Positions 1 to 9,776 of a stretch of 64,000 nucleotides of DNA are shown piece by piece; within the stretch, counting starts at the first letter, position 1; every line of letters begins with the position of its first letter. Source of the DNA: Seminavis robusta (lineage: Eukaryota > Bacillariophyta > Bacillariophyceae > Naviculales > Naviculaceae); assembly GCA_903772945.1 (NCBI GenBank), contig CAICTM010000149.1:41553-105552 (forward strand), in the 5' to 3' direction. The translations under genes were made by a program, and so were the position numbers. Under the pieces are notes generated by a model, which had not been told where the DNA came from, ran no database searches, and saw nothing but the letters and a program-made list of their open reading frames with translations.

Positions 1-481
1 TCTTGACGCAGTCCTGTGAGGAAAACGAATGGCCAGTGCTGCTGGCTTCGGGAGCAGAGCACCGCCGTTGCACGACCGGAGCACTGCCATCTTCATCCAT
101 GGGATCATCGTGATCATCACGGTGGCTATGGTCATGCTCTTCGATCAGAATGGACGTGGCCAAAATGGGAGGGGCAAACAGTGGCTGCCCTGGGGGACAA
201 GGCACCGGTGGCATGGTGCTGCAACAGTTAGCATCATTGTGAGCATGGTTGTGATGACGGGAAGACTGAAGCGGATGCATACAACCCTCAGTGGGGTTAA
301 CCTCATTGTTCTCGAAATATATACCCGAGCCGCCGTTGCGTGGTTTCTCCAGTGTTGTCGGAGCAACCGCTCTTCCCGATTCACTGACAAGACGTTCATG
401 GAAATGGACCCCCTGAAGACGCTGTTTCTCAAAGCATCCCGCTGGAGCGCCATGGTTGAAATATTGGAATGAGTGCATCAT
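1..481 (-). CDS. Partial His-rich hypothetical protein, runs off left edge
   Basis: An open reading frame of 160 codons starts at a double ATG (481 and 478) just after an in-frame TAA and stays open to the window edge, so the C-terminus is missing. The protein has the motif GSGIYFENNEV about 55-65 residues in, followed by low-complexity His/Asp stretches (RHHNHAHND, EEHDHSHRDDHDD) and a Pro/Cys patch (CCSTMPPVPCPPG). The same GSGIYFE-x-x-EV motif occurs in the minus-strand ORF at 2615-3175, with different synonymous codons, which argues that both are real coding genes of one family. No known domain was recognised. ORFs in other frames also span this stretch, so the call rests on the shared motif and on the length without stops. 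Confidence 0.55.
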   Translation of the reverse strand, partial: MMHSFQYFNHGAPAGCFEKQRLQGVHFHERLVSESGRAVAPTTLEKPRNGGSGIYFENNEVNPTEGCMHPLQSSRHHNHAHNDANCCSTMPPVPCPPGQPLFAPPILATSILIEEHDHSHRDDHDDPMDEDGSAPVVQRRCSAPEASSTGHSFSSQDCVK

Positions 482-2157
482 TGTTCCTTCTGGTTATCTG
501 CTTGGTTCGACAAACCTGATTCGATTCGTGCTCAATGCTAACTGTGGAAATACGTTCAATGCTTTGCTGCAAACTGATAATAATGGGGAGACAAAAATAA
601 TCTACCCATTGACATCTACCGTTCCTGTTCTTGACCATTACAAGGACAATGATCGATGATGGTCGAAATCTCATGTATATCATGCCAAGTCAAAAGGACG
701 GAAGCTATGCAAACCGTGAGTTGGCGTGGCCCTCGCAACCAATAGCAAGCATGCAACCAAGGTCAGGCTCCGTGGTCTTTGGTCGACTTTGTCGCGCATT
801 GTCCAACCACTACAAAACCGTCTTTCTTCCCACTTCGAGCCAGGAATCTTGTCTTTGGATGTTCGACACTGGCTGACACGTTGGTGTCTTTGGGATTCTC
901 GTTCGTAAATAGATTCATCCAGGAGTTAAGCTCGTCTGGCTTCCAAGAATGCTTAGTACTTCTTTCGATAGTGCACAATTTGGCCAGGACAATGAACAGT
1001 GGTCAGATTTATGGTCAATAAGTCAAGAATATTTCTTTTCCCGAGCACTTTACTGGTAGTTTACTAGTAGATTAATTCAAAGTTTGCTGCAACTTTCATG
1101 TTACATGTGCGTACCGTAGGGTGGCACACGTGGAATGGGGTACGTGGTTTCGGAAGACACCAAAGGAGCGTCATCCACATTGTTCCGTAAAGTCTGCAAA
1201 CCCATCCCTCAATCTTCCTCGAGAAAGAAGGAAGTGCTCCTCTAAGCGATTGGTACACTGGAAGAACAAAAGCATTGTGACTTAGAACTCATATTGAAGA
1301 TAAATCAGAACAGCTATCAGAACTCAATGTCATCGCTAACGAACCTTTTAGCGAAGAGACATCGTCGAGAGTGTGAGAGAACCCTAGAATGCATTCTGAT
1401 AAAACACTTTTTCTCTCCGTTGAAATGGGAATCCATTGCGGCTCTATGATTGGTTCAGCAAACCCGGCTGAAACAGAAGCCAATCAACTTTTCATTAATT
1501 AATCTGGTGTAGAGTGTAGAGTACTACGGTACCAGTAACCAGTATGTGTAAAGGAGAAGTTGCTTGATCTGAATGGATACCCAGTCTTGCTTCAAGCTTT
1601 GCTGATTGGTTCACATTTATTTCACATCACTCATTGGAACAGGAATAGACTAATAAAACATCCACATCCAGTTGACAGCCAATGGATGGCCACTGTGGCC
1701 CTGTGGGGATCCATCAGTTGGATTGGCCCAACAGGTACCGGTACAGTACAGTAAGCTGTTCAGCCATGCTGCTGCTTGATGACCCTTTTCTCTTTGCTTC
1801 AGTCAAGACTGTGGCACTTCAGATTGGATAGCCAACCAGATTGCTGTGTTGACGCCATTCCTGCAGGTTGGTTCTTGCCTGGTGGGTGCACACCTTGGCC
1901 AGTAGCCAAGCTCAAAGTGTAGGTTAGCTTCAAGTGCTCATTGATCGAAGGGAGGCAGCTGCCTTGATGGGCGATTGGTGCCTCCATGTGGCTACTTGAT
2001 TGGCTAGGTGTTCCACTTGTAGGAGTAGTACCGTATCCAGACATCGACCGGCAAGAATGCCACCCGTCTTTGGGGTGTCAGCCCTCCGGGTGTGCATGGG
2101 CCTGGTTGACGACCTTTTCCGCCTCAGAAGACAAGGGGCGGAGATTGAGTGACCCTG

Positions 2158-2172
2158 AGCTAGCTAGCTAGC
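2158..2172. repeat. AGCT/CTAG simple palindromic run
   Basis: A GAGCTAGCTAGCTAGC run, one of several CTAG-rich runs in the window (others near 33445, 36195, 45885 and 61690). Confidence 0.7.
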
Positions 2173-2187
2173 GACAGGGGATTGAGT

Positions 2188-2241
2188 GAGGGCCGAACCG
2201 CTGAGGCTGGCAATGAGGGCCAAACCACTCAGACTGGCAAT
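2188..2241. repeat. Tandem 27-bp duplication
   Basis: Two adjacent 27-bp units (2188-2214 and 2215-2241) beginning GAGGGCC and ending CTGGCAAT differ at four positions. No function is apparent. Confidence 0.75.
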
Positions 2242-2614
2242 GATGTCCTCCTTGGTCCATCCCCGTGCATCAGTCTCCTTTGCGCCTTCGGCCAGGCTAA
2301 AACAACAGGGAGAAACAAGTTTGAAAAAACACTCCGACCTGAGCCAGTCCGGCACAATCGCTGGCATTTGATTTCAATACGGGTACCAGGTACAGGCTTA
2401 GATTTAGGGCTACGGTAGCTGACTCGCAGACGTATAATTTAAAACACCACCGGTAGCTAGAATGTAGCAATGAGCACAGCAAGAGATCATAGCTTTGAGA
2501 TCGAGAGATGGAATATGTCGTAGCGAGGGAGATGCCGGTATCATAGAGAAGCTGGAAGCAATCGTAGCAGAATTTATATAGCCAAACGAGGCCAACCGAA
2601 AGTGGAGCAGCTAA

Positions 2615-3175
2615 CTAGTAGCCAGAGCGTGTATTACTCGCGAGCCTTGGAGGAGGCTGGAGTATGGAAGACGTGGGAAATGCCTTGGGACTGCAAAGGG
2701 ATGTTAGAGCGAGAGCTGCCTCGTGGAATCCAATCTCTTCATGAACCGCGTAATCAAGTTTTGGTGCCTTTGAGCTGTGGTTTATGGACTGGCAAGAAAC
2801 TTCTCTTGGTACCGGTAGCGGCAAAGGCACCGAATATATACATTGTTTCTTCTTTAGCAGGCGATGGTCTTGATAAAGGGCGGGAGGAGGCATCATGGCT
2901 TTGCCATCCACTAGTTTGGGTGCCTCTCGGGGTCTCTTTCTCGTATGGTCATTGGGTAGTAGCACTTCTTGATCTTCGAAGTAGATTCCTGAGCCATAAG
3001 ACGGAACGGCGATGGATGTTGCGGAATGGATGGCCAGGCCGCCTTCTGTTGCAGTATCACCTTTCCTGCGCACCTGATATATCTCATACATCGTGAGAGG
3101 ATCCGTGGCGCCCACACTCTCGCTGCCGCTTCCCGGGCATTGTTTGTCGCTCTTGCTTTCGGCGAGGGCCATCAT
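2615..3175 (-). CDS. Hypothetical protein with GSGIYFE motif
   Basis: ORF of 186 aa from a double ATG (3175/3172); the frame is open further upstream but only with non-ATG codons. Features seen: Ser/Lys-rich N-terminus, MYEIYQVRRKGD, then YGSGIYFEDQEVLLP, a basic patch (HTRKRPREAPK), and a Pro-rich C-terminus. The GSGIYFE-x-x-EV motif matches the partial ORF at the window's left edge while five of its seven core codons differ synonymously, which points to selection on the protein. No family is assigned. An intron further upstream cannot be excluded, since GTAAGG lies near 3235. The dispersed GGTACCGGTA word lies inside the coding region (about 2809-2816) and encodes part of a Val-Pro-Leu run. 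Confidence 0.55.
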   Translation of the reverse strand: MMALAESKSDKQCPGSGSESVGATDPLTMYEIYQVRRKGDTATEGGLAIHSATSIAVPSYGSGIYFEDQEVLLPNDHTRKRPREAPKLVDGKAMMPPPALYQDHRLLKKKQCIYSVPLPLPVPREVSCQSINHSSKAPKLDYAVHEEIGFHEAALALTSLCSPKAFPTSSILQPPPRLASNTRSGY

Positions 3176-4795
3176 CGTTTCCTTGACTGAAGGAGAAACC
3201 TCCTTGGGACTTGTTAATGATATCAATATCGATACCTTACGATGTTTCAATGACGCAATGATCAAGCAGAAGCAAAAGACTTGACAAATAGTCGAGTCCT
3301 TTCAGGCTTCACCGACACGTCAAGCAGATGCCTCTGGCACCAACGAAGCATGTTCGAGCAATGCTCGGGCAAACATGTGCAAAACCCCGTGACAGTCCTT
3401 CTTCCCAAGTCATCAACACCTGTCAACCAATGCTCGGAAGTATGGTTCTCGGTTCTGGGAAAAGAACAGGCTTGAGGTTAAAGCTATCATGGAAATGGTG
3501 GAAATTGTGGAGCTCGTTGAGCCTCGTGAACTTTCATTGGTTTCCAGAATCCTTTAACAATTGGGTATCAGGACCGCTGTGAAAACCTCCGAGGACAAAA
3601 TTGAAGCACAACAAACTCTGGAACTTTGTTGCTGTTGCCCTTCAACCTATGGTGGGACTTCCAGAATCTATCACATCAACTGGCAACTTTCAAGAAGCCC
3701 AACACACCCAATCACTCTCATTGGCTCGATGGTGCGTTGGTCCCGCCCCTTGACATGTTCCGGCAGCTGTCTGACATACCATACCGTATACCGTAGGGTA
3801 TTTGGGTTGAAGCTGCGGGGGTGCTGGCTGGCTATCTAGCTGGGTGGCTACCGGTACGGTGTAGGTAGGTGGGTACCCACGTATTTGGTGGTATGGCCAT
3901 ACTGTATCGTTGCACCACACACATGTACATCATGATAGCGAGAAACTTAGTTTGAGAGCTGTCTGACGCTTGATAGTGAATTCATCCGTAGACAATCCCA
4001 CTCCAACTTCCCAGTCTCCAATGTTTTCGTAGGCTACCAGCTGATTGAGATCACGAAAGAGCCGACTGTAGCTCCTCTGTCCTGGAGAGAGCTCATTCTG
4101 ATGCCAACGAACCCAATTTTTTAGGTATGACTGTACCTGGTACGTAGCTAGCAACAGTAGGCAGCTTCCCAGGACGATCATGCCCTTAAGACTAGTTCAA
4201 GTAAATTTGGTGCAGCTACCCCTACGGTAGCTACGTGAGCCAAACTATCCCACTAGCTAGGCCTTTAGCAACCCATCCACTCCAGGCACCGCGGTGCATT
4301 GTATCGAATTGCTCACAGGCCACGGACCTGTGCTGGCTGACCAAGAGCCTATGTGTCACATGATCGTGGGTATTTCGCGATGCATTTGCATTGCTACAAT
4401 AGCCATCCATAGAATAGTGGAGGGCTTGCTTGGGAAGCCAATTGCATTGCTTGGTCCTTCCAATATCTATTCTTTTTGTCAACCAATGGAAATCACTAGT
4501 AGAGATTGCTTCTCTTTTTCTTCGCAAGGCAACCCCAAATTAATACAGCAGCCAGTGTCACGCACCGCACGCACAGCAAACACCGACGATGCTCAGGTTT
4601 GCCGACGAGCCAGGCAAAACTTGATCTTTCTCGTAATTGTTTTGTGGAGGTTGTGTTGCGTGATTTGATCTTTTCCAGTTCGGCTAGTAGAGCTAGCAAG
4701 CTCTACATGTAGCTACCAGGTAGCAGCGTACATATTGAACGAGTTCCCTGGATCTTTTAGTACAAGTGCATTCTGGAATCAGCTGCTGTTGTAGT
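3176..4795. other. Gene-poor interval with an ectopic topoisomerase II fragment
   Basis: No gene could be supported here. Contents are several TACCGGTA/GTACGGTA words (around 3850 and 3870), CTAGCTAG-type runs near 4150-4260 and 4680-4700, and the topoisomerase II gene fragment at 3982-4071. Confidence 0.5.
3982..4071 (-). pseudogene. 90-bp ectopic fragment of the topoisomerase II gene
   Basis: Read on the minus strand, these 90 bases match 26352-26441 inside the topoisomerase II ATPase-region exon with only 3 mismatches. It encodes YSRLFRDLNQLVAYENIGDW, where the parent has T for N. At one end the similarity is interrupted: CCAGGAC is followed by about 6 extra bases before CTACAGTC, whereas the parent has CCAGGACTACAGTC. 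The other end stops abruptly after GGATGA. It is an isolated gene piece in inverted orientation about 22 kb from its source, with no intact gene around it. It is most likely templated filler DNA from break repair or capture by a mobile element; that mechanism is inference. Confidence 0.85.
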
Positions 4796-5731
4796 TCACA
4801 TGCCCTCCTCTGTCCCTGGCACGTCTTTGACAATTGTATTGCCAAATTTGTCGAGTTCTGGTTCTTCCTCTGAATCGTAGTACTCGTCTTCATTATCATA
4901 ATATTCACCATTATCATCATCGTCACTACCGGTAGGGGGTAGATCCATTAGATGTGTCTGATCCATAATCTCTCTGCCGTCCAACATTTCTCTTTCTTGT
5001 GGGTTATCGTCTTGATCCGTTTTTGGCTTTGTTTCATTTTGTGCAAGCCATTCATTTTGTTTGGTCACCACTTCCTCCGCATCTTGACAATTGGCGTACA
5101 AATCTAGCAAATCCTGATTTATTTTGAAGAATTCAGGTCCCCACTTGAATTCATCCAACATTGCCACTGCTGCCGCCTGTCTACCACAAATATACAATGT
5201 AGCTGCCCCTGCTTCGGCACAACTGAGTTTGGACGGTCGTCCGTAATTGACCGGATTGGCGGCCACCAAAAACGGCAGTAATCGATGATGGCCAGCTCTC
5301 ATCTGTTTGAAGGGAATCTCACTCAGCCGTGCCCAGGAACAATCAATCAAGGACATGCCCGATGTGGCCAAAATGTTGGCATCGGCCGGAGACACGGAAG
5401 TGGTCCCTTGTGGCGACAAGACAATTCCTCGAAACGGTTGCTTCAAATTCATTTTTTGCAAGTAGCCTCGTTTGGCGAGTCGGGCTCCTGTACAGCGTTT
5501 GGGGTCGCACTGGGCAAAATCCCACATGCGCAATTGGAGGCCTTCCAGTGGATCAGTACTGCTTGCAGTAGCAGACTGACAGTACGCATTATTGTTCCGT
5601 CTCATGACATCTTCATCGCGGCTACCCCCACCGTCCGCTTGCCGAGTATTTCTTCGATGGCCTGCGTGTGGATTGTTACCACCTCCACCACGGCCACCGC
5701 GTTTCTTTCCACCTCCTTTGGGTTTTACCAT
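4796..5731 (-). CDS. TSR3: 18S rRNA aminocarboxypropyltransferase TSR3
   Basis: Single-exon protein of 311 aa. TSR3 enzymes transfer the aminocarboxypropyl group from S-adenosylmethionine to a hypermodified uridine of small-subunit rRNA, the last step of m1acp3-psi synthesis, in late 40S assembly. The conserved core is plain: MWDFAQCDPKRCTGARLAK, FRGIVLSPQGTTSVSPAD, DCSWARLSEIPF, then HHRLLPFLVAANPVNYGRP-SKLSCAEA and a closing QNEWL. The N-terminus is Gly/Lys/Arg-rich (KPKGGGKKRGGRGGGG), as often in nucleolar proteins, and the C-terminal tail is strongly acidic (Asp/Glu/Tyr repeats). The ATG at 5731 (MVKPKGGG) is preferred because a further upstream in-frame start would add only an unconserved peptide. 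Confidence 0.93.
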   Translation of the reverse strand: MVKPKGGGKKRGGRGGGGNNPHAGHRRNTRQADGGGSRDEDVMRRNNNAYCQSATASSTDPLEGLQLRMWDFAQCDPKRCTGARLAKRGYLQKMNLKQPFRGIVLSPQGTTSVSPADANILATSGMSLIDCSWARLSEIPFKQMRAGHHRLLPFLVAANPVNYGRPSKLSCAEAGAATLYICGRQAAAVAMLDEFKWGPEFFKINQDLLDLYANCQDAEEVVTKQNEWLAQNETKPKTDQDDNPQEREMLDGREIMDQTHLMDLPPTGSDDDDNGEYYDNEDEYYDSEEEPELDKFGNTIVKDVPGTEEGM

Positions 5732-6098
5732 TGTTGTTCTGTTCCAGTGGCTACTAGTTAAAGAGATTAGTAACAACGAGAGAACTTTGTTTCGTTTGGT
5801 TTGTCAGCAGGTCGGGGGTCGGGTGGCTGAGATGAGATGCTTCGAGTGGTACACGTGACTATGAGTCACGCTTCCAAAGGAAACCCCCGACTCGTCGCAC
5901 CCTGAATTTAAGAATGATGATGATGAATGAAGACGACGTGGTCTGGTTGGTCTAGAATCTGGAAGAAAGGCGACAGGATGTCTGCATCATTGTTTGATCA
6001 TCATATGTGATCAGACAAGTGATTCTACGCAGACTTGCCTTTTAAAAACTACGAAGAGAAAATGCTCTTGACAAATCATAACTAAGAGTTAATCCAAA

Positions 6099-7232
6099 CT
6101 ATGTGACAGAGCAATTTGCTTTGATCCATTCAAAAACTTCTTTGTTCCCGCTGCTCTTGGCCAGCCTCAAGGAATTCTCAATACCCTCGCATCCATTTTT
6201 ATAGGCATAGATTATGACATCCAGGTGTCCAAATTTGGCAGCCTGACTTAACGTTATTTTGTTCCAGGGGCAGCCATTTTCATGGGCGTATTGTAAGACT
6301 TCCAAATGCCCACCTTCTGCGGCAAAGTGGCATGTCCATTCATTCCAAGGACAGCCATTTTCATGGGCATACTTGAGAACATCCAAATGCCCAAATTTGG
6401 CCGCACGGAAACAAGTTCGTTCATTCCACGAGCAGCCGTTGTCATGGGCATACTTCAGTACCTCCAGATGGCCACTTTCTGCGGCATAGTGACAGGTCCA
6501 CTCATTCCAATGGCAGCCATTCTCATGAACATATCGGAGGATTTGCAAATGGCCAAACTTGGCTGCACGGGAAGACGTCTGCTTATCCCATGGGCAACCA
6601 TTGACATGTGCATATTGTAGAGTCTCCAAATAACCGCTTTCTGCAGCATAATGGCACGTTGCTTCATCCCAAGGGCATCCCTTTGCATGGGAGTACTTTA
6701 ATACTTCCAAATGACCGAAATAGGCTGCCTCACTGCAGGTCCGTTCGTCCCATGGGCAACCATTCTTGTGAAGCCACTGAAGCATTTCAATGTGACCATA
6801 CTGGGCAGCACAGGAACTTGTGCATTCACTCCAAGGAAATCTCCTTTTACGTGCCCATTTCATGACAGGAACGTTTCCAATTTTGGCAATTTGCGCACAG
6901 ACATCCAGCTGTGACTTCTCGCTCTTGCTAGCATGAGACTCCCAATACGATGCACGGGGCACACTGCAAAAGGTAGCACTGTAGAAAGTATCTGCAAAGG
7001 TGGTTGATCGTCTTTCTCCACCTGCCTCGACTACCTCTGGGGGAATTTCAACCGAGTCACAGAAGAGGATGTAGTAGTCTCTCAAATTGTGGCTCACTTG
7101 TGCCACAAAGGCAAAGTGTCCCAAGCCAACAAAAGGGAAAATGCTGTTGACCCAGATATCTTTGTGGGAACACAAAAGATGGTCTTCATTGGCTGTGTCG
7201 TCCATTCGAGGGCTTTCTGTGGTTGCTTTCAT
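6099..7232 (-). CDS. Ankyrin-type repeat protein with nine 27-residue repeats
   Basis: Protein of 377 aa if translation begins at 7232 (MKATTESPRMDD). The upstream in-frame extension to 7274 overlaps a GGTACC-rich stretch and is less likely coding. The N-terminal 100 residues include DIWVNSIFPFVGLGHFAFV, a segment typical of diatom ankyrin proteins and loosely F-box-like (inference). From about residue 125 there are about nine short ankyrin-like units of exactly 27 residues with the signature GHLEVLKYAHENGCPWNE. Such proteins probably mediate protein-protein contacts; no substrate can be inferred. It is divergent from the lumenal-protein gene starting at 7491, leaving about 260 bp of shared upstream DNA. 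Confidence 0.85.
   Translation of the reverse strand: MKATTESPRMDDTANEDHLLCSHKDIWVNSIFPFVGLGHFAFVAQVSHNLRDYYILFCDSVEIPPEVVEAGGERRSTTFADTFYSATFCSVPRASYWESHASKSEKSQLDVCAQIAKIGNVPVMKWARKRRFPWSECTSSCAAQYGHIEMLQWLHKNGCPWDERTCSEAAYFGHLEVLKYSHAKGCPWDEATCHYAAESGYLETLQYAHVNGCPWDKQTSSRAAKFGHLQILRYVHENGCHWNEWTCHYAAESGHLEVLKYAHDNGCSWNERTCFRAAKFGHLDVLKYAHENGCPWNEWTCHFAAEGGHLEVLQYAHENGCPWNKITLSQAAKFGHLDVIIYAYKNGCEGIENSLRLAKSSGNKEVFEWIKANCSVT
6132..6857. repeat. 81-bp coding tandem repeat array
   Basis: Nine consecutive 81-bp units encode the ankyrin-like repeats. Neighbouring units fall into two alternating types (CHYAAESGHLE and RAAKFGHLD), so much of the array has a 162-bp higher-order period. Confidence 0.85.
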
Positions 7233-7490
7233 TGCGTACCGATGGTACCATGGTGGTACCGATAACCGATACATGAACCATGAAAGGGTGATAAAAGAGG
7301 TTCTTCTCTTTTTGTTTGATGGATGACGTCACCCTCATCTTTCAACGTATCTTTTGTATCTTTTAGATTTTAGATTTCGCCTCAACCTGCCAGCGGGTTG
7401 ACACCACTTGCTTGTTGTCTGCGTCCAAAGACGGCGAATCTCACAATCCCTTAAACTTCTACAGAGCCATCACTCTCAAATTTGTCAACC

Positions 7491-8204
7491 ATGATGAAAC
7501 TCTTTTTCCTCCTTGTTGCAGTATTGCTTCTGCACCAACAAAGCAGTGCCTTCAGTCCATCCGCAAAGAAATTGGCATCAGTGGAGAGTTCTTCGTCTCT
7601 GGATGATCGAAGAGCGTTCCTTGCCCAAACCATTGCATTATCTGGAGCATTCCTAGCAAATGTGGCGCCTGCTCAAGCCTCCGGGGGTGCCACTGCTGGT
7701 GGAGCATACTTGCTGTCCGCCAAGCAGCGGTATAACGATCGCGTGGTCAAGGGTATCAAAGGATTCTTGGCATTGGAAGGTTCCCTCAAAGGAGGCAGTG
7801 TGGATGAAGCCAAGGCATACTTTGCCGCAGACGAAGCGGGAACGTGGGGAGATATCAGCACAGCGGCGTACTTGTTAGCCAATGCATTCCGTCGCAGTTC
7901 CAACCAAGCCCCAGATAGTCTCCCAGCGGTGAAGGTACGAATCGGACGAAAGTGTGCTTGCTTGTCTCTCTCTCTTGTGCAGCATGAATTGATTCGCCCT
8001 CTTATTATTGCTTCCACTTTATATTTTCTGAACACAATCAACCTTTAGAAATGGAAGGCATTCGTAAAGGAACTTGATGCTTTGCAAAAGAAACTCAAGA
8101 AGAAAGATGCTGCAGGTTCTTTGGAAATTTTCAATGGAGCCATGGAAGCACTGGACGCATACCTTGCGGAAGTTGACTTACCTTCTGTTGCAGAGCTGAA
8201 ATAG
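7491..8204 (+). CDS. Thylakoid-lumen helical protein, PsbQ/Psb31-type candidate
   Basis: Two exons, 7491-7934 and 8049-8204, with a 114-bp intron (GTACGA...TTTAG) give 199 aa. The N-terminus is a three-part plastid-lumen targeting sequence: ER signal peptide (KLFFLLVAVLLLHQQSSAF, cleavage before Phe-Ser-Pro), a Ser-rich transit peptide, then a twin-arginine lumen signal (DDRRAFLAQTIALSGAF ending in APAQAS). The mature part is about 130 residues, Lys/Ala-rich and almost entirely helical by appearance, with NRxxDxVxKG-like and YLLANAFRRSS segments. The size and fold class fit small extrinsic photosystem II proteins of diatoms (PsbQ-prime or Psb31). That identity is inference; the lumen address is well supported. 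The ATG was chosen at the double Met before KLFF. Confidence 0.75.
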
Positions 8205-8873
8205 ATACGATACGGGTAGGTACCGGTGGTGCTTGAGGAATGACATGCAACAAAACAATCCTGTTTGAGAGGACAGGCGATACATTACCTGAAAGCGAGT
8301 TTCGAGATATCGGTCATCACAAATTGGAGAGGTCCAAGTAGGCTATGAAAGATCAGCCAGCAGTCCCCAGAATAGCTTCGAGTATTGCCAACTACCTGAC
8401 CACCGGTGGGCTGCCTGCCTCTTCAAATTAAACATAAAGCATCTTCTTACCTTTTTCAAGTTGCAAGCAACTTGGCACTGGCACTAGCTGGATACTTTCT
8501 TTGTTGTGCTCCGTCCGAACCTACAAAATCGGCAAAGGCATATGCAATCGTCATGAGGGATCGAAACGACGGAGTGAAGGGCTCGTTGCTGTTGCCGTCG
8601 ATCCAATATTAAACTCTTTCTTCGTCCTCGTCGTCCCTGATCAGAACCAAACTCACTACCGGTACGGTACCATTGGCAGTTCCAGTAAGCAACGATTGAT
8701 GTACATGAAGTTTATAACACAGCCACTGCTCTGTCTTCCAATGTAAAACACGCAATCTAATCCTTATTAGTATTATTATCTATCTACGGTGTACCGGTAT
8801 CTAATCCACCTTGATTGGATTCCATTCTCTTCTGACTCTTCCCGTCTATTTTCTTGGTGGGATGACACAGTAC
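8205..8873. other. Intergenic interval
   Basis: Lies between two convergent genes. It contains ACCGGTGG and TACCGGTACGGTACC words (8222, 8402, 8657) and nothing gene-like. Confidence 0.5.
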
Positions 8874-9776
8874 TCATGGTGCCAATCGAGAAGCGGCTGC
8901 AAAGGCAGTTTCAAATCGATGGATAGATTCTACCACTCCCTTCTCCACAAAGCTGGTCAATGCCGACCTGCCCTGTTGTTCGGCTCTTGATTTGGACACC
9001 GGCAACACCCTGAGCAAAAAGCGGGGAAACTTCATGGAGACTTCAAAGTCAGATACAAATTCCAATGCCACTCCACCATTCTTTTCCACCAAGGAGATGC
9101 GGCAGAGCGAGGTTGTCGTCTTGTCAGAGCTGTTGTCCTTGGACACGACACTCATGACTTGATTGTAAATCCACATGAGCAGTTTGGGTCCCCGTGCCTG
9201 TGTCTTGTCTTTAATCATGGTCAACTCGTACACGGGCAAGCCCGTTACGGGGTCGGACTCGATCAATTTGCTACCACACTGCACGGTCGTCTCCACGTGC
9301 AACCCCGAAAAGCTAATGCCATTGCTACACAATTGCATGACTCGTTCCGATGAGGATGACGCACCGGTGGGCAAGGTAGCACCCAATCTTTGTGTTTCGG
9401 CCTGCCATTCCAAAAAGAGTTGATTGGATACCGGTTCGATGGGTACCGGAGGAGCATCGGAGACAAAGAGTGTGTTGCGTGCTCGGTCGGATTGGAAAAA
9501 GTCCACGAGAAAGTCCTTGTCTTGGAGTGGCACCAGTGGGCGGGATGTCTTGACAATCCGTCCCTGAAACGTAAGCGCCGAAGGATCGGACTTGGTAGTA
9601 GGTGATTGTCTGCCTCTGGAGATCAAACGAGGTCTCTCGTTCACTTTGGGAACCGTGGCATGGCGAATCACTCCCAGTCTGCCAGTCTGTGGTGGGGATG
9701 CAATGGGTTGAAAGGCTTTGGAGTGGAGTAGAAGGCTCACAAGAGCGGTAAAGAAGAGCAGCGATCTCATGGTCAT
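8874..9776 (-). CDS. Plastid-targeted conserved hypothetical protein
   Basis: Single exon, 300 aa from the ATG at 9776 (MTMRSLLFF). The start is a diatom plastid presequence: hydrophobic signal peptide ending HSKAF, cleavage before Gln-Pro, then a basic Ser/Arg-rich transit region. The C-terminal 150 residues alternate strands (GISFSGLHVETTVQCGSKL, VYELTMIKDKTQ, CRISLVEKNGGVALEFVSDF) and end in a long helix (FVEKGVVESIHRFETAFAAA). This layout resembles lipid-binding START/SRPBCC-like or DUF1997 proteins, but I cannot fix the family from sequence alone. Role unknown. Confidence 0.75.
   Translation of the reverse strand: MTMRSLLFFTALVSLLLHSKAFQPIASPPQTGRLGVIRHATVPKVNERPRLISRGRQSPTTKSDPSALTFQGRIVKTSRPLVPLQDKDFLVDFFQSDRARNTLFVSDAPPVPIEPVSNQLFLEWQAETQRLGATLPTGASSSSERVMQLCSNGISFSGLHVETTVQCGSKLIESDPVTGLPVYELTMIKDKTQARGPKLLMWIYNQVMSVVSKDNSSDKTTTSLCRISLVEKNGGVALEFVSDFEVSMKFPRFLLRVLPVSKSRAEQQGRSALTSFVEKGVVESIHRFETAFAAASRLAP

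Larger units (their letters stand above)
482..2614. other. Gene-poor interval
   Basis: No convincing gene was seen; the short ORFs show no recognisable domain. The stretch contains copies of the dispersed GGTACCGGTAC word (about 1733-1745), a CTAGCTAGC run and a 27-bp tandem duplication, listed separately. Confidence 0.5.

Noticed and set aside
29-472. Plus-strand ORF of 147 codons at the left edge
   Set aside because: The minus-strand frame over the same bases is longer, runs off the edge and carries a motif shared with another gene.
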